Source: Liolophura sinensis (lineage: Eukaryota; Mollusca; Polyplacophora; Chitonida; Chitonidae). From it: a DNA stretch of 64,000 bases. Positions 13,263-26,240 of this stretch are shown here, piece after piece. The stretch lies in NCBI RefSeq assembly GCF_032854445.1, contig NC_088307.1:29544484-29608483 (forward strand), in the 5' to 3' direction. How positions within the stretch are numbered: the first letter of the stretch is position 1; the number at the start of each line of letters is the position of its first letter. The position numbers and the translations under genes are program-made. The notes under the pieces were generated by a model, which was given only the letters and a program-made list of their open reading frames with translations, was not told where the DNA came from and searched no databases.

Positions 13263-13589
13263 ATTTACTGCCGTTGTTGATACACACGAGTGACTTTTTG
13301 CCTTAATTACAATTTAAAATGTGAGCTAATAAAGGGCAGTTTACTGACTCTACTTAGTGCCGGGACTGGTAGCGGGATTAAGTGATACATGTCGAGAATA
13401 TCCCTAAATAAAACGTGGGATTTTAGCTAACATGGTTGAGATGGGCGAGGGGTGGTGGAGTAACTAAAATCCAACATAAGGCCAACATACATATCATATT
13501 TCCTTAAAGGACTCCAGGGCGGAGATCACACATGCTCGCGTTTTCGGTTTAACTAAAAAGCTAAATAACAGTATGAAGATACATTTATC

Positions 13590-14175
13590 TAGGCCTCATT
13601 TTTTCGCATTTGTTTTTGAACATTAAAAGGAGAAAAAACATAAAACTGATGTCACATTCAGATGAAAGAGCATCAAAACTTTTAATATTTTTTCGATTTT
13701 TTTTTGCAGAAGAAAATTTGAAAATTTTTCGGTAGGTGGGTATTTGGGACTACCTTTTGGTATTTATCGTCCTAGCATAATAGATCTCTAAATACAGATG
13801 TGATGCAAGTCCTGATAAATTTATTTGAGTGTAAACTCGTGATTTACATCACAAACATATTCACTTAATCTGAGATTTATGAATATATTAAAAATATAAA
13901 TTTGAATAAAATCCAGGTTGAACATATTTGCTATTATATATTAAACATGCCTGTCACATCCTAATTTATAACATTATTACACAAAGACTATATATACCAA
14001 AAGGTGGTCCCAAAAGTTATTTTGAAGTGGTTTTTTTAAAGAAAAATTGAAAGAAACATTATAGAGCACATTTACAACCAAATCGCACTCTTTTATCTGA
14101 ACTTTGTGTGATTTTTTGTGTTTTCTTCACCTTTAACGTCACCCGGAAAAGCATAAATTAAGTGAGGACATCAAA
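13590..14175. mobile_element. Foldback (MITE-like) element
   Basis: The interval is an imperfect palindrome centred near 13879. GGGACTACCTTTTGGTAT at 13746-13763 pairs with ATACCAAAAGGTGGTCCC at 13995-14012. Further out, the AAAAGGAGAAAAAACA block near 13625 pairs with the GTGTTTTCTTCACCTTT block near 14120, and CCTCATTTTTTCGC near 13597 with AATTAAGTGAGGAC near 14156. Arms of roughly 250 bp nearly meet in the middle. No transposase is encoded. This architecture is typical of nonautonomous DNA transposons; the family is not identified and clear target-site duplications were not found. Confidence 0.6.
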
Positions 14176-15671
14176 GCAGAAGCTGGAATAAATGACTAGT
14201 TATAACAAACAGGAAATGAAGGTTCGTTTTACAGTTGATTACACAAATGCCAGAGTGTCTTGGACAGCCCTCCTACGAATGAGATGGTCATTTTTAATGT
14301 AAAAAGTCGTTTTACAGGTGCCTAAGTAATTATTACCACCACTTAAATTATCGTGCTGCATCCAAGGTTATTGGTCAATGTGATAACAGAGGTTTTGGTT
14401 CGTTAATAAAAATGACCAATATCTACCTGCCATGTGAGCCTTAATATACTGAAGACGCAAGGCATACTGAGTGAAAGCAGGGAAGTGTCGACACGCTCAG
14501 TTGTACTGCTTTAAATGAATATAACACAGATAACACATCTCTTTCAAATCCCATTTCCGATTAGATTTAATCCCAAAAGATCCAGGCATATAATCCTAGA
14601 TATGATGTTTTTGAATGAGGGTTATCTCAGATTACACACTTTGACATTGTTGATGTAAAGCTGAAATCGTTACTATAGCAACGAAAACTTCTTGCCTCCA
14701 TCGGCTTTGTTTCGTGTGAGATGTTTTACTGAAGATTCCTCTGGTGTGATAATTACAGTTGGATGTAAGGTTCTTAGTGTTAACGACAATAAAGGAATAA
14801 GGTTGCAAAGCATCGGCCCATTCATTATAAACTCCTTAATCCAATCTTTAAAGATTCCCAGTCATTACCACCTTTTTCTGATTGGTAACCTACAGACTGG
14901 GATAAAGGAAGCGCACTCTTATCATTTCCTCGAGAGATCTACTGAATTTTCTTTGTAGTTAAGCCCCGAAAACCATTTCAGTGCTTTTGTATCTACATTA
15001 AAACTCAAAAAAAAAAAAAAAAACACGTTCACGTGGCAATGATCTTTAACACCGTTCCAGTGATATACCTAAGAAGTAGAACGTGACTTGTTCCAAGCGC
15101 ATAGACAACACACGGTGGGCAGAAAAGATCGGCAGTTTGAGTCTACATGCAACATTCTGGGTTATTGTTAATTTTCGTTGAGCAGCAAGTAAATATATAC
15201 CACGAATATACACAAATGCTGTTCGACTAGTTTGCCTTGTTGTTACTGCTGCTAACCGTACATCAGAATGATCTTGCTTTCAAGGAAAGTTATACAATGC
15301 TGCATTATCTTCTTTATTCTGTCAGGTGAAAGACTGATGAGTATTAAAAATACCTTAAATCGACATTAAACATTCTTGGAGGAATTTTTATAAAACCAAC
15401 AATAGAGAGTGAATCTTGATTTTTAACAGATCGCTATAATCGAGAGCAATGTGACGTCACGTTTACGCAATCTCTTTAACGTCGAAGGTATTTTTCGTAT
15501 GTCCATTAGGCAGGATAGTGGCAGCAAAAAGTGGTGGATGTACGGGCTGAACTTGTAAGTGACCAACCATTTATAAGTGGTCTCGGGAAATTGGGCCCAT
15601 GGGAAGGATATTACTTCTTCCACGGCTTGAGCTGTTGGTAAAGTCGTACGCCTGCTGCCAAATTGCTTTTC
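14176..15671. other. Unassigned intronic sequence
   Basis: No gene or element recognised. It contains a short poly-A tract near 15009-15023. Reading frames are under 100 codons with no nameable motif. Confidence 0.4.
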
Positions 15672-15788
15672 CCCGGGACTGTGCACGGTTCCAGCCAACC
15701 ATGATAATGCTGACCGCCGTCACTTAAGTGCAATACTTTTGTTAGGTCCCATGGCGTAAAACTCTCGATTAAGAAAGTGAATAAATTA
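15672..15788 (+). repeat. Diverged SINE tail fragment
   Basis: The order CCCCGGGACT ... AATGCTGACCGCCGTC ... AAGTGCAATACTTTTG ... GGCGTAAAAC ... GAATAAATT matches the 3' domain of the SINE at 48.5 kb, with considerable decay. The tRNA-like head is not visible. Confidence 0.6.
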
Positions 15789-16574
15789 GCTGTTGCTACA
15801 GTAGGCCTACCACCTTTTACAACAGTCGACGGCTCAGCATTTGCTGATTCGACAAAGTGAGTTGATGATATTGGCCTTCACGTTCTACTGTCGCTGGTTC
15901 GCTGTATTTTGGTTTCCCTATTTTACGCATTAATTAAATATTTTGCGGGTTGATAATGAGACAAAGTGGACAATTACCACTAAAGCAGTATTATAAGCTA
16001 CGAGTGCATGGTTAGTTTTATGGGTTATTTTGTATCAACTGCTACCATTTAATCCAAAGTGCTTGGGTAGTGGATTGTAAGATCAACTTTCTTCCTGACC
16101 TGCTTATTGCAGATGTCAGAAATACCCCTTCGGCTCCAACACCGCACCTGTATAATTTTATTGCTTTTTACAAAACTAAAATAGAAAAAAAAACAGAAAA
16201 AACAAACATTTTGGTCTGCAAGAAAGAAAAATCAACCAAATTAAAATTCTTCAGACATGTCAGCTGTCCCGTAAACTATCCACATTCCAAAGGAATTTAT
16301 CACTGACTCTAATATCTAATATAAGTTGTTAGCCAGGCTAAAATGAGCAATGTACATATACTTATATAGTTGTAACAGCCTAGCTACTCACATGGGGCTC
16401 AATGCGATGATTTATGCGGTTTGTGTCGAGACAGTATTCTACTGCTACGTTGTTGAATATTACACGGCTGAGAAATGAGCCAGTTTTACCTGTGTGGTGG
16501 TCGGTATATGACATACACCTCAAACCAATTTCACAAAGTTATATTTGACGTGAGAAAAAACACCGCCCTTTGAT
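15789..16574. other. Unassigned intronic sequence
   Basis: AT-rich sequence with short reading frames only. Nothing recognised. Confidence 0.4.
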
Positions 16575-16583
16575 CTGCCTTAT

Positions 16584-16935
16584 AAGTAAGTAAGTAAGTA
16601 AGTGCTTGGGGTTCAACGTCGTACTATTCAATTTTTAAGTCATATGGCGACGAAGGTATCCTTAGAGTGCATGTTATGTGCCTCCTTGTTGCAGGACGGA
16701 TTTCCATCGCTCTTTTATCTAGTGCTGCTTCACTGAAAGGTCTTACCGAAGGCAATTAAGCCGCCCCGCCCAAGCCATTATACTGATACAGGTCAACCAG
16801 TCGTTGCACTATCCATTTATGCTGAATGCCAAGCGAGGAAGTTACTTTCTCTTTTAAAGTCTCAGGTGTGACTCGGCCCAGGATTGACCCTGAATCTACC
16901 GCCCCCGCCAACTGTGTTGAAGGGAGCCGGTCGAC
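16584..16935 (-). mobile_element. Second SINE family, minus orientation, with target-site duplication
   Basis: A 352-bp insertion is flanked by the direct repeat CTGCCTTAT at 16575-16583 and 16936-16944. The left edge is a (GTAA)n tail reading TAAGTAAGTAAGTAAG followed by TGCTTGGGGTTCAACGTCG. The right part (CTACCGCCCCCGCCAAC) resembles the reverse complement of a decayed tRNA-like promoter head. That places the 5' end on the right and the insertion on the minus strand. It differs from the SINE at 48.5 kb. Confidence 0.7.
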
Positions 16936-16944
16936 CTGCCTTAT

Positions 16945-18108
16945 GGCCGAAGATTCCTATTAACGTTCGATAAATTAGACAACATTTCATAAAGTCTGAA
17001 TATGAAAGAGACTAGTTGTGAAGCCTTGAATTTCTGAAAAAATGTAATTCTTTAGTGATGTGGACTGAAATCTGCATGTGTACAAGCTCTAGCGTACGTC
17101 TAATTGGCAAGGCTAAACGTGCGCATGCGGTATACACCGTGGCTCCGGGAAATTCCTACCAGTGGATGGATATCGAACAATTTGGCAGTTAAATCATCTC
17201 TTGCTTTATGATATTGACGTTTTTATAATAAGCATCTGGATGTTGTCCTGTTCAAGAGAGCAGACAGAGACAATCTGCTAATGGAAAACCGCAGGCAGTG
17301 TTCAGATGGAGATCAATAAGTTTCTAATTGTTCTTTGTCTCTGTCCTCATAGCAGCTTATCGATCACCACCTGCAAAAGGTCGCTGGCTACGGCTTTAGC
17401 TCAGGACGTTTGTCTCCTTCATCCGATACATCCTGAGATGTGACATCTGGCTTTACCTGGTTCTCTGAATCAACCATACTGAGGTGAAAAAAAGAGCATG
17501 GCAATCCAGGCAAGGTCCTGTTGTCATTATATAACACCCGCCAATACATTGATTTTAGCCTGCCATTAGACTGGCAGCCTTTTGTAACAGTAGACATCAA
17601 AGTCATGAAAGGTATCGAATCAAAAAGCAGTTGTTGGATCAGCGCTTAGCTTCCAATTTCGCTGAATTCTACACACAATATTGAGTTCCCTAGGCATAAA
17701 AAGATTGAATCAAGACCGCATTCATGTATACAGGCTTGCAATTACCTGCATGGCACGGTTCGCAAAGGATATCAGACAATGTCTGTTAGATAAGTCCGTT
17801 AATCATGTGTTTTTACCCTATTGCTTTGTGTAGTGGGAAGTTCTCCAGTGATGATGTAGTCCTTTTGTTTCCAACACGATCAGCATGTTTAAGGAAGTCT
17901 TGTTTATTTTCAGTTATCGGTACTAGCAGTGCTAGGTATATCTTTAGGAGTTTACAGTCCGACACAAGACATGCCTTTCTCGATGATCAATGTGTCTAAT
18001 ACACTGCCTAGGAGGACAAGCAACCCTTCACCAGCAGGATATGAAACTCTCACAGACGTCAAATAAGTCAACTGTTCTTAAAACGCTACAGTACGATGTA
18101 TTTAGATT
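16945..18108. other. Unassigned intronic sequence
   Basis: No domain or repeat recognised before the 39-bp array begins. Small open frames (about 65-72 codons) have no supporting motif. Confidence 0.4.
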
Positions 18109-21100
18109 TATATTTACCAACTCAGTTGTTGCTGAGCCTGCTTGTTTGACATTTACCTCCTCAGTTGTTGATGAGTCTGCTTATTTGATATTTACCACCC
18201 CAGTTGTTGAAGAGCCGGCTTGTCTGTCAATTACCACCTATGTTTTTGATGAGCCTGCCTGTTTGACATTTACCACCACAGTTGTTGATGAGCCTGCTTG
18301 TTTGACATTTACCACCCCAGTTGCGGATGAGCCTGCTTGTTTGACATTTACCTCCTCAGTTGTTGATGAGTCTGCTTATATGATATTTACCACCCCAGTT
18401 GTTCAAGAGCCTGCTTGTTTGTCAATTACCACCTATGTTGTTGATGATCCTGCCTGTTTGACATTTACCACGCCAATTGTTGATGAGCCTGCTTGTTTGA
18501 CATTTACTACTCCAGTTGTTGATGAGCCTGCTTGTTTGACATTTACCTCCTCAGTTATTGATGAGCCTGATTGTTTGACATTTACCACCCCAGTTGTTGA
18601 TGAGCCTGCCCGTTTGACAATTACCTCCTCAGTTGTTGATGAGTCTGCTTATATGATATTTACCATCCCAGTTGTTCAGGAGCCTGCTTGTTTTTCAATT
18701 ACCACCTATGTTGTTGATGAGCCTGCCTGTTTGACATTTACCACCCCAGTTGTTGATGAGCTTGCTTATTTGATATTTACAAAATAAGTTGTTTATTATC
18801 CTGCTTATTTGATATTTACCACCCCAGCTATTGATTAGCCTGCTTGTTTGACATTTATCACAACAGTTTTTGATAAGCCTGCTTTTTGACATTTACAACG
18901 TAAGTTGTTAATTAGCCTGCTTATTTGACAATTACCACCCCAGTTGTTGATAAGCCTGTTTGTTTGACATTTACCACCTATGTTGGTAATAAACCTGCTT
19001 GTTTAACATTCACCACACCAGTTTTTGGTAAGCCTGCTTGTTTGACATTTACAACCTAAGTTGTTGATCAGCCTGCTTATTTGATATTTACCACTCCAGT
19101 TGTTGACGATCCTGCTTGTTTGACATTTACAACCTCAGTTGTTAATTAGCTTGCTTATTTGACATTTACCACCCCATTTGTTGACTAGCCTGCTTGTTTG
19201 ACATTTACCACCCCAGTTGTTAAGAAGCCTGCTTGTTTGACATTTACAACGCCAGTTTATTATGAGTTAGCTTGCTGGACATTGACCACCCCAGTTCTTG
19301 ATAAGCCTGCTTCTTTGACATTTACCAGCCTAGTTGTTGATGAGCCTGTCTGTTTGACATTTACCACCCCAGTTGATAATGTGCCTGCCCGTTTGACATC
19401 TACCAACCAGATTTTGATGAGCCTGCTTGTCTGACATTTATCTCCTCAGTTGTTGATGAGTCTGCTTATTTGATATTTACCACCCCAGTTGTTCAAGAGC
19501 CTGCTTGTTTGTCAATTACCACCTATGTTGTTGATGTGTCTGCTTATATGACATTTACCACCCCAGTTGTTCAAACGCCTGCTTGTTTGTCAATTACTAC
19601 ATATGTTGTTGATGAGCCTGTTCGATTGACATTTACCAGCCCAGTTGTTGATGGCCCTGCTTGTTTGACATTTACCATCAGAGTTGTTAATGAGCCTGCC
19701 TGTTTGACATTTACCTCCTCAGTTGTTGATGACTTTGCTTGTTTCACATTTACCATCCCAGTTGGTGATGAGTTTGCTTGTTTTACATTTACCACCTCAC
19801 TTGTTGATGAGTCTGCTTGTTTGACATTTACCACCCCAGTTGTTAATGAGTCTGCCTGTTTGACATTTACCTCCTCAGTTGTTGATGAGTTTGCTTGTTT
19901 CACATTTACCATCCCAGTTGGTGATGAGCCTGTTTGTTTGACATTTACCTCCTCAGTTGTTGATGAGCCTGCTTGTTTGTCATTTACCATTCCGGTTGTT
20001 GATGAGCCTGCTTGTTTAACATTTCCCTCCCCAGTTGTTGATTAGACTGCTTGTTTGACATTTACCTCCTCAGTTGTTCAAGAGCCTGCTTGTTTGACAT
20101 TTACATCCTCAGTTGTTGATGAGTCTGCTTATTTGATATTTACCATCCCAGTTGTTGATGAGCCTGCTTGTTTAACATTTACCACCCCGATTGTTGATTA
20201 GCCTGCTTGTTTGACATTTACCTCCTCAGTTGTTGATGAATCTGCTTATTTGATGTTTACCACCCCAGTTGTTTAGGAGCTTGCTTGTTTTTCAATTACC
20301 ACCTATGTTGTTGATGAGCCAGCCTGTTCCACATTTACTACCCCAGTTGTTGATGAGCCTGCTTGCTTGACATTTACCTTCTCAGTTGTTGATGAGCCTG
20401 CTTGTTTGACATTTACCTCCTCAGTTGTTGATGAGTCTGCTTATTTGATATTTACAACCCCAGTTGTTCAAGAGCCGGCTTGTTTGTCAGTTACCACCTA
20501 TGTTGTTGATTAGCCTGCCTCTTTGACTTTAATCACCCCAGTTGTTGATGAGTCTGCTTGTTTGACATTTACCACGCCAGTTTATGATAGGCTAGCTTGT
20601 TTAACATTTACCACCTATGTTGTTGATGATCCTGCTTGTTTGACATTTACCTCCTCAGTTGTTGATGAGTCTGCTTATATGATAATTACAACCCCAGTTG
20701 TTCAAGCGCCTGGTTGTTTGTCAATTTCCACATATGTTGTTAATGAGCCTGCCTCTTTGACATTTACCAACCCAGGTGTTGATGTACCTGCTTGTTTGAC
20801 ATGTACCTTCTTAGTTGTTGATGAGTTTGCCTGTTTGACATTTATCTCCTCAGTTGTTGATGAGCCTGCTTGCTTGACATTTAACCCCTTAGTCGTTGAC
20901 GCGCCTGCTTGTTTGACATTTACCACCCCAGTTGTTGACGAGCCTGCTTGTTTGACATTTACCACCCCAGTTGTTGACGAGCCTGCTTGTTTGACATGTA
21001 CCACTCCAGTTGATAATGAGCCTGACTGTGTGACATTTACCACCCCAGTTGTTGACGAGCCTGCTTGTTTGACATTTACCACCCCAGTTGTTGACGAGCC

Positions 21101-22250
21101 TGCTTGTTTGACATTTACCACCCCAGTTGTTGATGAGCCTGTTTGTTTGACATTTACAACGTCAGTTGATAATGAGCCTGCCTGTTTGACATTTACCACC
21201 CTAGGTGTTTATGAGCCTGCCTGTTTGTCATTTACCACTCCAGTTGTTTATGAGCCTGTTTGTTTGACATTTACAACGTCAGTTGATAATGAGCCTGTCT
21301 GTTTGACATTTACCACCCTAGCTGTTCATAAGCCTGCTTGTTTGACATTTACCACCCCAGTTGTTGATGAGCCAGCTTGTTTGACATTTACCAGCCCAGT
21401 TGTTGATGATCCTGCTTATTTGATATTTACCACCTCAGTTGTTAATGAGCCTGCTTGTTTGACATTTACCACTCCAGTTGTTGACGCGCCTGCTTGTTTG
21501 AGATTTACCTTCTACGTTGTTGATTAGTTTGTTTTTTGAAATTCACCACCCCAGTTGTTGACGATCCTGCTTGTTATACATTTACAACGCCAGTTGATAA
21601 TTAGCCTGACTGTTTGACATTTACCATCCCAGTTGTTGATGAACCTGCTTGTTTGACATTTACCACCCCAGTTGATGATGAGCCTGACTGTTTGACATTT
21701 ACCACTCCAGTTGTTTATGAGCCTGTTTGTTTGACATTTACAACGCCAGTTGATAATGAGCCTGCCTCTTTGACATTAACCACCCTAGCTGTTCATAAGC
21801 CTGCTTGTTTGACATTTACCACCCCAGTTGTTGATGAGCCTGCTTGTTTGACATTACAACACCAGTTGATAATGAGCCCGCTTGTTTGACATTAACCACC
21901 CTAGCTGTTTATGATGCTGCTTGTTTGATATTTACAACGCCAGCTGATAATGAGCCTGCTTGTTTGACATTTACCACCTAAGTTGTTGATGAGCCTGCTT
22001 GTTTGACATTTACCACCTTAGTTGTTGATGAGCCTGCTCGTTTGATACTTACACCCCAGTTGTTGATTAGCCTGCTTATTTGATATTTACCACGCCAGTT
22101 GTTGATGAGCCTGTTTGTTTGACATTTACCACCCCAATTGTTGATGAGCTTACTTATTTGACATTTACCACCTCAGTCGTTGATGAGGCTGTTTGTTTAA
22201 CATTTACCACCCTAGTTATTGGTGTGTCTATAGTTGTATAACATTTAACC
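18109..22250. repeat. 39-bp minisatellite, roughly 105 copies
   Basis: A 39-bp unit around GCTTGTTTGACATTTACC and CCAGTTGTTGATGAGCC is repeated for 4.1 kb. Since 39 is 13 codons, most copies keep the plus frame open (PACLTFTTPVVDE per unit) and a minus frame too (VNVKQAGSSTTGV). Runs of up to 334 codons result, broken by stops at about 18.79, 19.43, 20.04, 21.53 and 21.89 kb. Alternation of CTCAGTT/CCCAGTT and of TTGTTTG/TTATTTG copies suggests block duplication. With stops throughout and an intronic position, a repeat is more likely than a gene. Confidence 0.93.
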
Positions 22251-22339
22251 TCACCATCAACAAGCCGATTACGCTATTATCACGTCATCCCTGTGTAGTA
22301 TTTGTTGCTCGTGTTTTTTTATTTACTTTTTAATTGATC

Positions 22340-22446
22340 TGTCTGATTGGTGTCAGACCTTCCCACTTTCGACCGAAGAGGAAGCCAGCATGAGCTGGAC
22401 CTGAGCTCACAGCGGCTGCATTGGTGAGTGGCTCCTGGATCAGCAA
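22340..22446 (-). repeat. SINE head fragment, minus orientation
   Basis: The sequence GAGGAAGCCAGCATGAGCTG and the following CTCACAGCGGCTGCATTGG are the reverse complement of the region after the tRNA-like head of the SINE at 48.5 kb. Only this 5' part is present. Confidence 0.6.
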
Positions 22447-23084
22447 AAGACAGTAAAACCAGAGCAGGACGTCATTGTGACGATTGGCATATAGTTACAC
22501 GTAGCCGGTTAAATTAATTTGCTATATATAACGACTACTTTGACTGTCTGCTACCGTATATACCTTTCTACACGTATCTACACATGTGTTTTTTCTATAC
22601 ATATTTACACATGTGTTTTTTTCCTTTGTTTTTCTTTCACTATTTTGTGTTACCTTTCTTTTGGACTGGTATATGCCAGCCCTTATTTTTTATGTTATTT
22701 CCATATAGTTTATTCGGAAGACTTGGCTGTCTCTATTCCGCTACATACATGTATATTCTGTATGATTATTGTACGTGACAATGAGTAACAATCGGGTGCT
22801 TTATCGTACGACAATTGGTCTTTTTAGGTGAATATTTTTATTACATGCGAAGTTTTCATCCTGGAATTTCTGTATGTTTCCTTAACTATATTAAAGTTAA
22901 AGCAGTCAACAGAGCCCACATACTTAGCCTTATACAACGTGAAATAACCCATTCTCTTCATTGTGTCTTGCTGATCTCAGTTATACTGTTCATTTGTGGA
23001 GATGGGGAACCTTGGTCCATCACAGTCAACAGATGAGCAGCCCCTAAAGTTGAAACTAGCGTTATTTTACTATCAGGATTTCAG
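22447..23084. other. Unassigned intronic sequence
   Basis: AT-rich, with no recognised features. It may include the unrecognisable 5' end of the LINE relict that follows. Confidence 0.35.
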
Positions 23085-25936
23085 CAGCCTCTCCGACGTG
23101 ATCGCTATCATGCCAGGGCTGGAGTATGTGTTCATGTATCTCAGAAATTAGCTGTCTCTCGTCTCCAAGGCATAGAGTGCGACGACATCGAAACGATATG
23201 GCTCAAATTGTACGATAAACCATCTTCGCTCATATTTATCATTTATCGACCATCTCGAAATAGAGGTTGGAATGTGGGAAGTATTGAAGGACAATGTACA
23301 AGCAAGCATTAATGCCTTCCAGGACCATAATATAATTATTACAGGTGATTTAACCGAAAATGTCTTAAATCCATCAAATAGAAACTAATATTATTCATTC
23401 TTTTAGAATGACACATCTGTTTAACGGAGCAACAAGGCCAGCTTCAAAAAACACTACTAGACCCAATTATTTGCAACAAACGGTGATTAATGTCCAACTA
23501 TGGAACTATGTCTAACTTCTGCAGTGATAACTATCTTGTTTTTGTAAACATGAAAAGGGTGCCAAGGCTGCAGAAATATGAGAGGAGAATATGGAAATAC
23601 AAGTACACGAAGTGGGACGGCTATCGACAATTACTATTTCAAACTAATTTTGCTGAGTTAAATGAAACTGACAACGTTGAGGATTTGTGTTCCTCGGCAT
23701 CAAATCTCATAATTAATGCCGCTAAGACACACATCCCTAATTATTATATCACAATAAATCCGAGATTAAGAACGAAATAAACCTTGGGAGTAAACAATAC
23801 AAAAAGTCGCATAAACTACCCAACAAAAGTAATTCTTTACAATGTAAATTCGCTTATCATGTGCGCCAAAGTCCTACCAAGGTAACGTGACAGCTAAATT
23901 AGAGTCTGGTAATATATCAAATAAGTTCTGGTGAAAACTATGTAAGTCTCACTTTAAAAAAACACAAACTCTTGTGTATCCTCTATACCTCCATTAAAGA
24001 AATCTATCAACCCTTACTCATGTGACGATGTCAGTAAAGCTATCTTACTCAACGATTATTTTCCAAACGTTTGCAGCCTGGACGACATCGGAACGATTCT
24101 CCCTGACCGTCCACTGACAGCTGGTCCTCCACCATCTGACATCACTACTAAATCCGATTATTTTCTTGGGGAACTTACACTTATTGACATATTCAAGGCC
24201 ATAGGGCCAGACTGAATTAGTCCAAAAATGCTTTTTGAAGGCTGAGATGAAATATTCCTAATAGTATCAGTCCTCTTCAATCGCTGTTTAGGTTCTGGTA
24301 TATTCCCGTCTTTAAGGAAATCATCAAATGTAACACCTAAACTCATATCTGGAAACGGCTCCAAGGTGACAAACTATAGACCCATCTCTCTTTTAAGCTG
24401 TGTTAGTAAAGTTTTCGAACGTCTTGTATTTCGGCAAGTTTTTGACTACCTTCACTCAAGCATTACTCCCTATCTGTATGCACTTTTACCCTCGAAATCA
24501 AGGTTTACACAGCTTCCTGGCGTGTATTTTGATATTGCCAAAGCCGTGGATGACGGAAAGGAAGTTTATTTTAGCTTTTTTGAAAGCCTTTGACCGTGTT
24601 TGGCACAAAAACATTTTGCCAAGATATGATCTCTTGGATGAATTGGTACACTCCATACCTGGTATGCAAGTTACCTTGACCAAAGAGACTAACGTGTTGT
24701 ACTGGATGCAAATCAGACTTAAAGCAACTTTTTCCTTGAGTTCCACGGGCATCTGTCCTAGGGCCTTGGTATTTCTAATATTTATCAATGATCTCCCAAA
24801 CGAGATCCTACATACGTTAAAGCTTTTTGCAGGCAACACCGGTCTCTTTGTCCTCGATGAAGACCTGTCCTCCATAGATATAAAAAAAGAGATCTATGGG
24901 TAGTGACGTTTATACAGCCGAACACTGGGGGAAAACTTGGCTTGTTGACTGCAACTCAAACAAGACAAATCACAGTTATTTTCGAGACGTCTGAGACGTA
25001 GAAGAAACAAATCAATCGACTAACACCCATAAACATCTAGATGTACTTTTTGACAGTTATGGTAACTAAGCCTGTCACAAAGAAAATCTCATCGAAAAAG
25101 GTAATAAGAAACTGTCGATCTCTAGGGGTCTTAAGTACCTGCTTAACAGGAAATGCTGAGAAGTAATGTATAAAAGCTTCATCAAGCCATCCCTAGAATA
25201 TGCTGACGTCGTCTGGGGCAACATGTCCGAAGCGAAAGCTTGTGCACTAGAAAACATACAAAAAGATGCTCTATGAATCATCACTGGCCTCCCTAAAAGT
25301 GTAGCCTCGATCCTCCTTTTATGAAGACGCAGGGTTTCTTGAGTTGAGCCACCGGAGGTATATGCACCCCATAGTCACTTATAAAGAGCAGGTGAATGAC
25401 CCTTTAAGCACTGTTCACCAAGATACATTACCACCACCAACTCATCAGCGCAATGCCTACCCAGTAAGATCTTCGGATCACTCAACGACATACAGATGTG
25501 GAACATCAACTTTCAGTACATCTTTTCATCACCAAACTGTCCGTGATTGGAACGCCTTACCAAAACCTTTACAAGTATAGAAGATAATACTCAGTTCAAA
25601 ACTGATTCAGTTCATACCTCTAGCATTATCCTCAGTCGATTAAGAAAGGGCTACGGCTTACTCCATAAGCGACGACCTCCACGATAATTTTATTCTTGAC
25701 TCTGCAAGATGTCAAAGAGGCAATCCTAACGGAACTGCTGCCCATGTCCTCTTAGAATGTAGTAGATACAATGTACCGAGACAACCCATGTTAGAACGTA
25801 TAAAGACATTAAGTAACTTGGACGATATAGCGACAGCTGTCCTATTATATGGCCACACAGATGTTAGTACCACGGTTAATCAGTTAATTTCTCTTGAGGT
25901 TTATAAATACATTCTGAGAACAAAAAGATTTAATTA
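23085..25936 (+). mobile_element. Relict non-LTR retrotransposon (CR1/jockey-like)
   Basis: Pieces of a LINE second ORF occur in the correct order on the plus strand. Endonuclease-like sequence (GVCVHVSQKLAVSRL, then FIIYRPSRN) lies at about 23.09-23.27 kb and a GDLTENVLNP-like match near 23.34 kb. Reverse transcriptase lies at 24.37-24.90 kb and the LEYADVVWGN block near 25.19 kb. A C-terminal STSFHHQTVRDWNALP motif lies near 25.52 kb, and a Cys/His-type tail (AAHVLLECSRYNV) near 25.75 kb. Frames change and stop codons interrupt it, so it cannot move by itself. The family call rests on these motifs; jockey versus CR1 is not resolved. Confidence 0.8.
24366..24905 (+). pseudogene. Decayed LINE reverse transcriptase
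   Basis: The frame beginning at 24366 gives NYRPISLLSCVSKVFERLV, the conserved fingers block of non-LTR reverse transcriptases. A frameshift near 24570 moves the match to a second frame, with AFLKAFDRVWHKNIL (motif A, catalytic Asp kept) and VFLIFINDLPNEI (motif B/C approach). The expected FADD catalytic box reads FAGN, so both motif-C aspartates are changed. The enzyme is dead. Confidence 0.8.
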
Positions 25937-25967
25937 GCAGAGTAGAGCCAAATAGTGTGTGAATTTG

Positions 25968-26107
<140 letters not shown>

Positions 26108-26240
26108 TAATGGTATGTATGTTTATGTGTGTATATGCGTACATATGTATATGTGTGTATGTGTACAGATGCATCTATGTGTGTGTATATTCGGATGTGC
26201 ATACTTGCGTATGCTTATATAAATCTGCTCGAAAATATGT

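Noticed and set aside
17990-21889. Series of long repetitive open frames (PACLTFTTPVVDE)
   Set aside because: They arise from the 39-bp minisatellite, are open on both strands, contain stops and lie in an intron. Kept only as a repeat and as something to test.
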